Part shown: piece after piece, positions 16,928-28,804 of the stretch | Layout: each line of letters starts with the position of its first letter | Numbering within the stretch: the stretch's first letter is position 1 | Source of the DNA: Ananas comosus | Lineage: Eukaryota; Streptophyta; Magnoliopsida; Poales; Bromeliaceae | DNA: 64,000 nt | Assembly (NCBI RefSeq): GCF_001540865.1 | Contig: NC_033628.1 | Coordinates: 1,550,001 to 1,614,000 of the forward strand | Direction of reading: 5' to 3' | Notes under the pieces: model-generated | Told to the model about the DNA's origin: nothing | Seen by the model: the letters and a program-made list of their open reading frames with translations, nothing else | Database searches by the model: none | Program-made: the position numbers and the translations under genes

Positions 16928-17187
16928 TAAATTTAATTTTAATTTAACCTAGATAGCTTAACCGGTATTAACAAGAGAAGTATTTTTAAATAGCAGAGAA
17001 ATATATAAGGTGATACATTTAAAATAAAATAATAAAAATAAATTAAATATTTTAAAAATTTTGAGGGGTAGGAAAGCAATTGTTTTGCCACTAATATTAT
17101 TCACTTTATAATGATTCCCAATACAATTCAAAATTAGTGCTTGAAAAAGTTGGTCTCGTTGGATTTCGTGTTTGTGTTTAGTTTTTA

Positions 17188-17663
17188 GGGGAAACTTTAA
17201 ATACCCATGTGGTTTCGTATCGTCTCACTTTAATATTTTGTGGTTTAAAATGTATCAAGTTAATACCATGTGATTTCACACCTTTTTACTTTAGTACCCT
17301 GTGGTTTCAAGTGTATCAAATTAGTACCCCATGGTTTCATTTTTGTATCAAATTAGTACCCCGTAGTTTCAATTTTTTTTTTTTATTATCCATTTCAGGG
17401 TATATAATTTAACCAAATATTAAACCGCAGGTACTAAAGTGAAAAAGTGTGAAACCATATGGTACTAACTTGATACACTTGAAACCACAGAATACTAAAG
17501 TGAGAAAGTGCGAAATCATAGGATACTAACTTGATACACTTTAAACCATAAGGTACTAAAGTAAGAAAGCGCGAAACCACAGTGTACTAACTTGATACAC
17601 TTTAAATCACATGTTATTAAAATGAGAAAGTACGAAACCACATAAAGTATTTGAAGTTTCTCC
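17188..17663. mobile_element. MITE of the GTGGTTTC family (MULE-like)
   Basis: A large imperfect palindrome. The left end is ggggaaactttaaataccca followed by tgtggtttcg; the right end read backwards is ggagaaacttcaaatacttt followed by atgtggtttcg. Inside each arm the phrase 'gtggtttMAAgtgtatcaaGttAGTACC' recurs three to four times. The 9 bp on each side (tagttttta, ttattttta) match at 7 of 9 positions, consistent with an aged Mutator-type duplication. Related copies lie at 36929, 57539 and 59325. Confidence 0.75.
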
Positions 17664-18121
17664 TTATTTTTATAAATAAAATTTAATACATCAAAAGGCA
17701 TAGGAATTTTATATTTTCGGGTGTTTATTTCGCAATAAAAAATATTAATGTACTTTTAAAGCTTTTTAATAAAGTATTGTCTTTCACTTATTAGTGAGGT
17801 ATACAAAACACTATACTTACTATAAATTAATCGACTATAATCATAACAAGAAAAATTATTTTAATCCATCTGAGCAAATTATAAATTTATTGTTTACCGC
17901 GCGCACGCACGAGCCAAACTGGGAAAAGAGCAAACTAATCAATGTGCGTACTTAACGGGCTTGCGGCGAGTTCCTCCCCTCCGAACCTAACCCGTCAATT
18001 CGTGTCCAAATCCGAATTCGAATCCGAACCCGTTAATATGATCTCACCTCACACGGGCCCCACCCCCAAAATGTCGACCGTGATTATCCTCATCCCCTCA
18101 ATCCATTCATTCATCGACAAA

Positions 18122-18124
<3 letters not shown>

Positions 18125-18153
<29 letters not shown>
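18125..18153. repeat. (TC)n microsatellite
   Basis: About 14 TC units lie 50-80 bp upstream of the membrane protein ATG, probably in its 5' leader. Confidence 0.85.
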
Positions 18154-18157
<4 letters not shown>

Positions 18158-18204
18158 CTAAAAAAATAAATCTCGGTCCGGTCGAGCTGGACCGGCCCCG
18201 GCCT

Positions 18205-19588
18205 ATGGCCGACCGCTCCGACCCGGCCCGCTACGCCGCCCGCTCCGCCGCCGGCGTGGTCCGCCGCGCCTGCCGTCCTTCGTCCTCTGCCTCCCTCCTC
18301 CTCCTCTCCTCCCTCCTCTCCTCTCTTCCGCTCCGCCCTCCTCGCCGGAACCCTAATCCTCTCCTCCGTCCCCGACGCGACCCACCGTCGATCCCTGCTC
18401 TCCCGCCTCTCCCCTCCCCCTCCTCCCCTCCGCACCCCCGGCCTCCCCCTCCTCCCCCACCTCCGCCGCCGCTCCCCACCCTTCCTCCACCTCTCCCGCG
18501 CCCGGAACCCTCGACGACGACTTCTTCTCCGATCCGACCTCGCCGCGCCGCCTCCGGCGACCGCCGCAGCCTCCCCTCCACCCACGCGCCTCCGCCCAAC
18601 TCCTCCTTCCTCCTCCTCGCGGCCCCGGCCCCGCCTCCCCAAACCCTACCCAGTTGCCTCCCCCTCCCACTCCTCCCCCTACTTCTTCTCCTACCCCAGC
18701 CCCGACCCCTCCTCCTCCTCCTCCTCCTCCGCCGCCGCCGCCCAAATCGACGGCGACGATCGCCATGACCGGAACCTTAACCTCCGGGCCCTCGCCCGGG
18801 GGCTCGACCTCGACCGCCGCGACGCCGTCGCGATCCTCTACCTCATCGCCCTCCTCTCCTCCGCCCACGCCCTCGCCATTCTCGGCTACGTCCTCACCTA
18901 CGCCTCCGCCCTCGGCGTCGTCTTCCTCGCCGTCTCCAACTCCTACCTCCGCCGCCCCGTCCCCGCCGCCAACACCTTCTTTTCCGGCGCCCGCCTCGGT
19001 ATCCAGCGGCTAACAGCGTTCGTGTTCCTCCGGTGGGCCGCGCGCGACGCCCTGGTCCAGCTCCTCTGCTTCTGGTTCTTCGCTGACGTCCCCGACCAGA
19101 CCGACCTGTTCAAGCTCTTCGTCCGGGCCAAGCTCATGCCTTTCTCGCTGACATCCGGAATCGGATGGCCGTCGTCGCTCGGACCCCACAATTCGGCTCT
19201 CTCGGGGTTCTCCTTCGTGTGGGCGCTGCTCGATTCCATGGTCTCGGTCATTTTCACGGTCGTGCCGTGGGTGGTCGTCATGGACCGAAACCCTCGGCGG
19301 CCCGGACGGGATGCGGTGAAAGAAGGGTGCTTTTTGGTCTCTCTTATGCCTTCTCAGGCGATCTTGATCAAGTGGTCAGAGACTCTTATCTGCGGGAGTT
19401 TGGGGAGAGCAGTGATGGTGATTCTTGCCGGAAAGCTGTTCGGCGGTTTCCTTCAATCTCTTGCAGAGGTCTATTTTATGGTGGTTTGGTTGGTTTTCTA
19501 CTTCGCGGTGAGGTGTAAAGATGCGGAGTTGGAGGGACGGAGATTTGGGCCGGAGGATTTGGAGGACTGCATCAATGCCCTCCGATGA
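18205..19588 (+). CDS. Plant multi-pass membrane protein, frame broken near N-terminus
   Basis: No family name recognised. The first ATG (18205) opens a frame starting MADRSDPARYAARSAAGVV, a plausible conserved N-terminus. The convincing downstream protein is read one base over, in an open frame from about 18323 (LFRSALLAGTLILSSV) to the TGA ending at 19588. That frame has no ATG before the membrane domain. A single 1-nt (mod 3) shift inside the CTCCTC-rich tract at about 18255-18325 would join them into a ~460-residue product. The joined protein would have a Pro/Ser-rich hydrophilic region of about 100 residues. About five hydrophobic segments follow, in the parts reading AILYLIALLSSAHALAILGY, VLTYASALGVVFLAV, LLCFWFFADV, LLDSMVSVIFTVVPWVVVM and EVYFMVVWLVFYFAV, and it ends DLEDCINALR. 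Either a sequencing indel in the low-complexity tract or a real frameshift is possible. Apparently intronless. Topology and function are unknown. Confidence 0.6.
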
Positions 19589-21298
19589 ACTGCCGTCGTT
19601 GACGTTTTCTGTTGTAATTTTTAGAGGTAAAAAAAATCGATGTTGCTCTTGTTATACTTATTGATATAATTAAGCTGCAATCTTTGTTGTTATCTTTTTC
19701 AATGCCTTTGCCCTGTTCTGCGGAACTTACATTGCAGTTTGCAATTTTTATTTGAACTTGCATGTGTATTGTTCTTCATGTAGGTAGCATGTATCATATT
19801 ATTATGCTCTTGATTTTTATAGCAGAAAAAGGTTTCCTACGGAGTGCTCTATGTTGTCTTAGCTTAAAGTTCATACGAATACCTAAGGGCGTAGAACTTG
19901 GATATTTGGATCGCAACAGTTCTAGGAACATTTAGTGTTCATGTACTGTTAATCATCAGTTGATTAACTGTTTTCTCTTGATTGCTTATGAGTGAGATTG
20001 CTCATTTTCTGTGAATTTTGCTTCTTTTTCATATTTCACTAAATTATCAGGAAAAAGCTGGAAAAAGGTCGACGGAATTATTTTGGACACTAACCTTTGG
20101 TTTAAGTTTGATGTTTCCTTTAAAGAGGCCAGTCTTCTGTGTTCTTTTTCGTCCCCCCAAGAACATTTCATGTGAGCAAGGAAATTGTGTTCTTCAGTGA
20201 ATATATTTTATCATGAAGTGCTGAGTGCGTACTACGTTTATGCTTGGTACCATCTTTCTGCATAAATTGAATAGATGAGAACCTATCCTAGACAAATCTT
20301 TTTATGGCGAAGTGATGGTTCGCTTTTGTGGTTGGACATAGAGAAGGAAGCTAAGATGGGACCATTTGATCCAATCCATTATTTAGTGGTTCATCTACAC
20401 CAGAGGGACCAGGCAAGCTGCAATAAGTGGTTTTCTTGTCGCCTAGAGATTAATTATTAGAATTTCTTTTGGTCTATTTTGTTTGATGCGCATGCCAATG
20501 GCATGTTTCAGTTCTGATGTCACAATATATATTCTTCCATGATTGTACTCTTAGGCCCTGTTTGGCCCCTGTGGCATTTCGATGAAGGTGCTGCTTGACT
20601 AGAGCTTTTTGAAAACCACCGGCATGTTTTTTTTAATACAATTAACGTCCCTACGGCTTCTTGCTAAAGTCAGAAGCAGATACTTTAAATTTTAGTCTCG
20701 CTGGCATGCTTTTTTGGCTTTATATTTAACAATGCCTAGCATTTTTTTCTTGACTTGATAAGTTGTTTTATTTGAAAGCAGGATGCTTCCTAATTTTAGA
20801 TGCATGCTCATCAACATTGGATGTAAAGTAGCAGTCGCATCAGTGACGGTGTCAAGGTAGTGATTGCATATGTAGGCATTTTGTGTGAACAAAATATTTT
20901 GGACATGTACGAGGACCGTAAGGGTTGGTAGTTCTGTTCGAGGTCTCATGAATAGAGGATGATGGTGATGGACACTATAAAAAGGACTGTATTATGATGG
21001 CATGAGAGGTTTCTGGTCGCCGAGAAGCCGGACCTTAAGAAGATGAATAGTTTGAAGAGAAGACTGTTTAAGAACTGATTGACAATGTAGTATAAAAGAA
21101 ATAATACCCTCATGTGTATTAGCAGCTGTGCCTTCAAAATTCAGGAAATCTTGTTCCTTTTGTGTGAACTCGCCAGTTTCTGGTTCCTCCTTGTGGGGGC
21201 AATGGTCACAGGGAGTTTGGCAGCAGTATCACTTCGTTGATTTAAACAATATCTAATTTTTTTTATAATTTAAAATCTAAGGAGTTATCAATTTTCTT

Positions 21299-21329
<31 letters not shown>

Positions 21330-23876
21330 TTACAGTTTGCACTAAGTTTTATGATTTAATGTGGAGCTCAAGTTACAACTCAGAATGGTATTGCTATAAC
21401 ACCATGCGTCCATGCCCCTATGTTGCTTGAACTAATTATCAGATGATCATCACCTGCCAAGATTGTAAGGTGCTTGTAGGTGATGCATTTCCGAAGTCTT
21501 TTTGTTATGATGCTACAAAGAGAGATCTTAACTTACTGTGCTCCAACTGTATTTAGGCATCTGAGTGCTAATTATTTGATTTCATGATGTTGTTTTCTTT
21601 TATTGCTTGTTTCCTGTGTCCCGTGGTGGTCATATTGGATGTAAATGGTTTACATATCTTTTTGCAGATGAGCTCTATATGATCGATTTGGTGTATTTTT
21701 CGATGATGAGTTACCCATGAAAACCGGAATTTATTATTTGCAAAATTTGCTACCTTTCTAGTTATTATGCAGAAACTAGCATATAATTCAAGAGAATGTT
21801 TCAAAACATTCTGTGATGAGTAATGGTAACCCACTACTCTGAACTTGCCTCTCTAATTGTCTTTGTGTTTTTCATAGTCTTTTGTAACATGGTATCATCT
21901 AGCTTCTGGAACTTTCAGTTGAAACTCCAAATTAATTTCACATGTTCCTTATTTTTTGGTTCAATTTTGGGCCATCTATCTCACACTCTCTATTATGGTT
22001 CCCAGAATAGCCTTCTTATCATCTCTATTCCCTTGCATATGGCATGACACCCAAAATCATCGTTTGTGCAGTTTGTATTGTTCACGGGCCATAGCAACCA
22101 GGAAGAAGTTCTTACTCCAGGAGTTGTAGCTAAAAGTGAGTACAGTTATTTTCACTTTACCTGCTTGATTATGTGTATTTTGTATCTATTTCGTGCTTGC
22201 TAACATTGTACTAGTCGTAATTTTCAGATTTGTCACGACGATTTGATCATAGACCATCAACTTGTAATAGTACTCTGATGTTGTGATTCCTTCAGACTAT
22301 TATTCATATAATAGAAAGAATATAGCAACTTTTCTCTACTTGGATATAGCATTTTAAAGTATGTTCCATGTGCATTTTTAAGTGTAAATTATGAAGAAAC
22401 TCTCATTGGATGCTACATACATGTCGGCATGATACCTTAGCTATGTTTCACATATATCTTGCTTTTATCTATTTTTCTGTTTGGAGAATAACAATATCAG
22501 GAGAGAAAGTGAAGCTTCTCTATTCACTCTCAATAAAACCAAACAATCCATGTTGTGTTGCTTACAGAGTTGGGATGTTCAATGTCAGAATTTTTTTTTT
22601 TCTTAGTTATATTTTGGATTTGAAAAGGGATAATTCAAAAACATGCTAGGTGCAGGGATATGGGTCTCAACAGGATAGGGATATGTTTAATCCCTTGGAT
22701 TGGGTGCTGCATTCAATGTACAGGTTATGGATAAGTCCTTATAGTAACCTATGCTTCACTCTCTCACCACTTTATGACCACCCACTTCTTAAGATCAAAA
22801 CAAGTTTTAGGTCAAATCCGTAGCTAACATTTAACAATTCTGTTTTCTGTTTATTTTTTAATTCCTATATTGAGTAAACTTCGAGAGTTGAACTACGGGG
22901 AAAGAGAGTGCGCGGTGCGCAATCAGAACCAAAGCAATAAAATGACAGTTCAATAGTCGTAGCTGCTAGTACTGTTGGTAGAGATATTTAGTATCTTGTA
23001 AAATGGTCATAAACTTAAATATTCTCTGTTGTAGTTTACAATAGTTAATAGCTTTTTAAGAATTGTATAGTCATATTATATTTTTTTAAACAATAGGAGA
23101 GCAAGAAAATACTAGGGCAATTCTATTAGTAAAACTCTCTCTAACCTCCAAATCATTCTCGCTTCAAAACCTATCCAATCCAATTCTGAGTATCTAACAT
23201 CGCCATCGATTCAAGTAATTGGGTTATAGATTTGGTTAGAGCTAAAATGGTTCTTCTCTATAGCTTCTCTGATAAGAAAAATAAGAGAATTTGCAACCAA
23301 TATTCCCTTCATTATGGTTCTCTCTAGAGATACTCTCTCAAGCTTTGGAAAAATTAGAGATAGTAAAGTTTTTATCGAGAGCAATTTGGTGATTTCAAGT
23401 TAAAATAATATCAATGCAAAAAAAAGAAAAAAGAAAAAGAAGTTGTTGTGCTTTTCTGTAAGATAATAATGTGTGATTAGATGTTAGTATTTTTGCATGG
23501 AATGCTGAATGCTCTGCAAGATGATTCAATTTGTCTAAGAAAACTAATTGAAAGCTCGAGGAATCGCGATTTTAAGATGATAACCATTGACAACACTACA
23601 AGATAAAACATTGAGCTGGAAAATAAAATTAAAAAAAAAAACACTTCCACAAATGATGCAAACCAAGTATGCACCTTTCTTAGTTACCTACTCTTAAGCA
23701 CTTCATTTATGTTGTTAGATACTTTTACAAGGAAATTAATTGCACAAAATTTGTTACACATACACCTCAGTGAAGAGAGAAGATACAGTGACATAATGAG
23801 CTCCATGCCACTGTGAAAACAGTGTACAAGCCTTAAACATGAAATTTTGTTACTGTACAAAGGTTTGGACTTGAGT
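19589..23876. other. Intergenic, 3' flanks of two convergent genes
   Basis: About 4.3 kb without a recognisable gene; all open frames are under 90 codons and unrelated to families I know. A solitary MITE-type end (TTA followed by GGCCCTGTTTGGCCCC, about 20551-20569) resembles the left end of the elements at 41175 and 58210, but I found no partner end. The first part should be 3' UTR of the membrane protein gene. Confidence 0.45.
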
Positions 23877-26775
23877 TCAACCAGTTCTCTTGGTTGGTCT
23901 GAGCATATTATTGCTGGTCTCTGCATCTACATCATCTTCTTCCTGCATGAAAACTGAGATTAACCGATCGAAGATAAAAGAATCAAACTGATTCGGGTGG
24001 CGTAATATTACTTGTTAAAGTTTCTGAATGTGGCCTTCTTTCTTATTTCCTATGTATGTATGTTTTATTCATCAAAGATTCTTGAATGTGCATTACCTTC
24101 TCGCCTCCGAGTTGGCCTGTTTCCTGCCACAAATGCACAGAAGATCCTGTCGAAGCATGAGAAGCATACACTTTCACAGTATTTACTTCTGATGAAGAGA
24201 GACATGTATCTGGAACAGCACTTAGACTACTACCTATGCTTCTTTTCCGAGCAGTCGAGGATTCTGCAGTCGAGAGCGAGCGTTCGTCGATCGTTGTCAC
24301 TTGCACCTGGCTGTCCGACTCTGGTTGGATTTGTCTCTGGTCATCTGCATCCTTCGATCTATTATCATCGCTCGACTTGCCCTCTACATTGTGAAAAGAG
24401 GGCACTCTTTGATCGAGCGACGCACTAGCGCACGAAACCTCCTTTCGAACCGCAACTCTGGGAATGTCCAATGTATTCATATCAATCAGATTATCAGCTA
24501 CTTCTTCACCTTTCTCAGTCAAATTTGCAATCTTTTCTTCTCTGTCTAGTTTCCACATCGTCGAAACAGCGTCATCGAGGCGTTCGCGGGCTGTGTTAAT
24601 GTCCACGATGGGCTTCGGGTAGTTTGCACCTAATTCGACTCCAGCTGCATCGAGCACGGAAGGTGGAGCATCCCAAGGGTGGTGGATCCATTCTGTCGGC
24701 ATTCTGACGAGTTCGGGGATCCAATTTCTCACGTATTCGCCGTCCGGATCGAACTTGTGACCTTGAATCTGATTTCCAAGACAAAAACAAAAGATGTGAG
24801 CAAAAGGTTAGTTACAATCAAATGCCTATCTTTGTCATTTAGAATACAACCTATAAACTCAAATTCATCAAAGGTACAATTCAGATATTGCATACCTGCG
24901 GACTATCGAGACGGTCGAGCTCGTGCCCGTCGGGTAAACTACCTGACACATATTGCCATCCGAGGATATCGTTTTCTAAGTCGGCATCCAACAGTGTGTC
25001 CCAAAAGTACTTCATTCCCCATGTCCATGGAATCAGCAAAAACTTCACGAGAAAACTCGCGACGATTACTCGAACTCTATTGTGTATCCAGCCGGTCGCC
25101 CACAGCTCTCTCATACCCGCATCCACGAGCGGGTACCCCGTCCTTCCTTGCCTCCAACACTTGAACTTCATCTCATCTTCGCACCACGGATAGTGCCTCA
25201 GGTTCCCCATTAACGATCTTTCGTGCGTGAAGGGAAAGTTGAAACAGATGTAGCGCGAATACTCTCGAAGGCCGATCGATCGTAGGAAGAGGCGCACGCT
25301 TTCTTCTGCTTCCAGGTTGCCTTCTTTTGCCCATTGTATTTGCTTCATTCTGACGTTCCGATAGATTTTTCTCACACTAAGTTCGCCGAAATGTAGGTAT
25401 GGTGACAGCAGTGAAGTTGTGGCTCCCTCCACCTTCATCCTATTTCTCGAATATCGCGGTAAGTGACCTTCTACGAATTCGCTTAGTGCTTTGTCTGCAT
25501 TGCTCCATCCTGGAGACCATCCCCTACTTAACAGCGCATTACTCGGTTTCTCCGACTCATTTTCGAGACCCAGATCCTCAATCGAGCTACTTTGGATGTT
25601 GTCGATCCCTGGTCGAGCAAAAATGTGTTAGCAATGCCTGAACACTTAAATATGTTTTCCTGCATATTCGCGGCATAACTACTCGATTTGCATGCTTGTG
25701 ACTTAAAACTGTTCGGTAAAACATGGTGTGCATTATGCCAGGTGCTCCGCGAGTGTCCCTTTTCCTGTAAAATGAACATTTTGACTCTCGCACAAGACTC
25801 CGACGCATAGTCGAACAGAAAAAGGGATCAAATGATCAGATTAAAATGAAAATTTTACAGCTCGAAGTTCATGCGACAGGATCAAGTCTCGAAGCACGTG
25901 GCATAACGAAAGTTCGGCTTTTTTGGGACATCGAAAAGGGGTCAGTCATGTAATTGCGAATTTGCGATATAGAAATCGTATAGGGACAATCCATACATGA
26001 ATAAAATGGATGTAAATTATTATTATTATTTTTTTTGGTTTGATTTACTACCAGTGACTGGCACCAGTCTCCAGGGAGGAAGAGATGATGTCAACTCAAT
26101 TGGCAGGTCCATGCACTTCTTCCAGAATGCGTCGAAGGTCGTAAACGCGTGCTCATTCGAGTCGTAGACTTCCCACGGTTCGTACAGCAGATCGGCGTTG
26201 AAGCTTTGGACAGAAATCCCGAGGGCCGTGAGCTGACTCCTGACTTTGTGATCTCGCAAGAGCGAAACCGGGTCTGACAAACAGAAATCAGATAGAAATT
26301 AAGCACAAGAAGGTATAACTGCCTTTTTCGACTACAATTGCCGACTCCTCAAATGAACCAAATAGATTGCTATCATGAACCTTAAGTTCAAAGATTGATT
26401 CCTATAGTTCACAATTTCGAATAAACTTTGTCGATTCTGCGTACCGTAGAGATGATTGAAGAGCACTTTCGTGGCCCCTATTGCACCGAGACACTGCAAA
26501 AGCGCCGCGAGGGTGCTCTGGGATCGGATCAACACGAGGGGGGAGCCGAGGGACCTCAGCGACCGGTCGAGGTGCGCCAGGGACTGCTTCAGCCACCACC
26601 GCGAGACGCGGCCCGGGTAGAACTGCGCTTCTTCGTCAGGGCACCAAATGAAGACCGGAAGAACGCCGGCGGCGTCCCTCGCCGCCGCCGCCAAGGCCGG
26701 GTTGTCCTCAATTCTCAGGTCCCTTCTAAACCAAACAACAGTTTTGTCTGAACTACTCATTCTGGTTGTTGGCAC
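23877..26775 (-). CDS. CRY2: Cryptochrome 2, blue-light receptor, 5 exons
   Basis: CRY2 is a nuclear FAD-binding blue-light receptor that controls flowering and photomorphogenesis by binding CIB and SPA/COP1 partners. Exons (minus strand): 26775-26445, 26273-26052, 25608-24896, 24768-24097, 23942-23877. Phases agree and the sum encodes 667 residues, or 662 from the second ATG at 26760 (MSSSDKTVVWFRRDLR), which fits the usual CRY start better. The photolyase-like N-domain reads WFRRDLRIEDNPALAAAA. The FAD domain carries SPYLHFGELSVRKI, REYSRYICFNFPFTHE and GRTGYPLVDAGMRELWATGW. ILGWQYVSGSLPDGHELDRLD and NYPKPIVDINTARE are CRY2-like rather than CRY1-like. The C-terminal tail has the DAS motifs: DQRVPSF, an acidic stretch (SSDDNRSKDADD) and STAESSTARKRS. 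The last exon adds a short acidic tail, EEDDVDAETSNN. Retention of the last intron would instead end the protein 16 codons after the donor. Confidence 0.96.
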
Positions 26776-26969
26776 AATTCTCAGATTCCTACCTACAGCA
26801 GAAGCTGGAACAACCTTAAACCTTCTTTAGTACTACTAGTTAGCACATCAAACAAGAACTAAGATTTTCACAATAGATATTATAGGGAAGGTACCAGAAA
26901 CTTCCTCATCTTATCATGGCTCAGAAATTGAGGGAGATGCTCAAAATTCTGGTAGTAGCATAGCACACA

Positions 26970-26970
26970 A

Positions 26971-27011
<41 letters not shown>
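26970..27011. repeat. (AC)n(TA)n compound microsatellite
   Basis: About 13 AC units run directly into TA units, in the 5' flank or 5' UTR intron of CRY2. Confidence 0.9.
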
Positions 27012-27699
27012 ATGATTCATACACAATACACAATAAGAATTGCTCTCCAAACTCCTTGCAACTTCATCTCTCAAAACTCTTCATATAATTCCAAGGAATA
27101 GGCAAAGATTTATTGTTACAAACAGAAAAAAGGACAAGCACCCCTCTCCTTGGCTACGTGAAGAGGTGAGGCTATTTTTTTTTTTTTTCTCCTCTTTTTT
27201 ATTACCTTCTCAGTCTGTGTGCACGTGGCATGATTTATATGACATTCATCTTACACGATGAGCGCGCGAAAGTATGTTAAGATTAATTTTGAACTATTTC
27301 CTACAAAATCAATCGATCTGTGAAAATAACAGGATCCAAAAAGAGAAAAACGCGAAGAAAATCTCCAAATTTTGCAGCTTCATTCGACTTGAACAATAGG
27401 AACCACCCTAAACATGAGTACTAGGAGAACAAAAAGATCCCATCCTATATACCTTTAAAAGCATATATTAAAAGAAGGTATTAATTAGCACCATGTGTTA
27501 AGGTACTATCTTAAATTATGGTTCAACAAAACTCCCCACCACCTCCCACCAAAATCTAGAGGACGAAGTAAAAGCTAATAAGAACATAGCTCAACAAAGC
27601 GTTGAGTAAAGTTGGGTTATTAATGCGATATTAAACTAATTAAATTGGTATAAATTATAAAGTTTTTTTTTTTTCAAAAAAAAAAACTTTATAATTTAT

Positions 27700-27900
27700 T
27701 AGCTGCGACCGCCGTCGATCTCGTCGATCCTCGTGATTCGCGCCCACTGACGCCTCTGATAAGGATTTGAAGAGAGGAGGAGAGACCCTAGTTTCGTTTG
27801 TCGTCGCGTGTAGAGGCGCGAGTACGCTGAGCAGCGGAGTGGTGTACGAATCGACGATTGCGAGATTGACACGCGGCGCAATCACGTGGGTAGCGGGGAC
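27700..27900 (-). promoter_or_regulatory. GC-rich island with G-box, possible CRY2 promoter or 5' exon
   Basis: A 200-bp GC-rich block stands out in AT-rich flanks about 1 kb upstream of the CRY2 ATG. It contains a palindromic G-box CACGTG (27883-27888; CCCACGTGAT on the minus strand), the core bound by light-signalling bZIP and bHLH factors. It encodes no recognisable protein. The nearest gene downstream on the minus strand is CRY2, so a promoter or untranslated first exon is the simplest reading. This is inference; transcript data are needed to place the start. Confidence 0.35.
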
Positions 27901-28804
27901 CACAGTGGGAAAAGGAATAAGTTAAAGGCGAAATTTGATGTCTTTTATTGGTTGCTTGATTATGTTTAAAATCCCTGTGACGGAGTGTGACCTTATTTAA
28001 GATCCTTATTAAAGAGTTTTTGAATAATTAAAATATTCTGATATAACATGCTTTCATTAATACACTTTTTTTTTTTTTTATAGTTCTCTCCTAATTATAT
28101 CCTCTCTATGTCAACTCTCTTGTTATTATATAGAAAGTATTTTCATTTGAATTTTCATTCGTGCGAAAATTATTTTTCATCACTATTTATTTGGTGGAAG
28201 TTAATAACCTTGTAGCTGTTCTAAAGTTCTCTCGACTTTAATGTTTACAACATTAGCGCACAGAAAGATGAAAAACATTATAACAGTGAATGACAAAAAA
28301 ACAACACTTCATTTTTTTACACTTTCCATGAAACAAAAACAAAATGACCCCCTAATCACTTTACATTACACTGAGATTGCACCACGATTTTCATATTCAA
28401 GCACTTTGTTTTCTATAATTACCACATAACATTTAAATTCCCTAGCATAAAAAGAAAAAAAAAAACCTTCCCTTGTACAATAGTAAACTATACCTCTTTC
28501 TCACATAATGATGATTCATTCACAAGGGCTACAGTTTTTCAAGTACGAAATTTCAGTATCTTATAAAATGGATTTTGTTTGGGAGCACTATGAAAAACAA
28601 AAATTGGCCAATTTATATTTAAGAGAAAAGGAAAAAAAAAAAAAAAAAAACCTACTGCCAAACTGCCTGCTTGAAGATACAAGGTGACTTCCCACTTTGA
28701 AGCTAAACAAACTAGTTACCAAAATTTTTGCATAAAAACACAATAATAATGTACATAAATAAATAGGATACAACAATGATTAGAATCGGCGCGACTAAAT
28801 CACA
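27901..28804. other. AT-rich intergenic between CRY2 and IPUT1-type gene
   Basis: Contains poly-A and poly-T runs and the presumed 3' UTR of the IPUT1-type gene next to 28805. No gene or clear transposon end is visible. Confidence 0.5.

Noticed and set aside
18049..18868. Gly/Arg-rich minus-strand open frames over the membrane protein gene
   Set aside because: Complementary shadows of Pro/Ser/Leu-rich coding sequence (CTCC/CCG repeats).
21690..21800. Possible box C/D snoRNA (gatgatgag then downstream)
   Set aside because: A box-C-like word is present but no CTGA box D at a suitable distance and no terminal stem.
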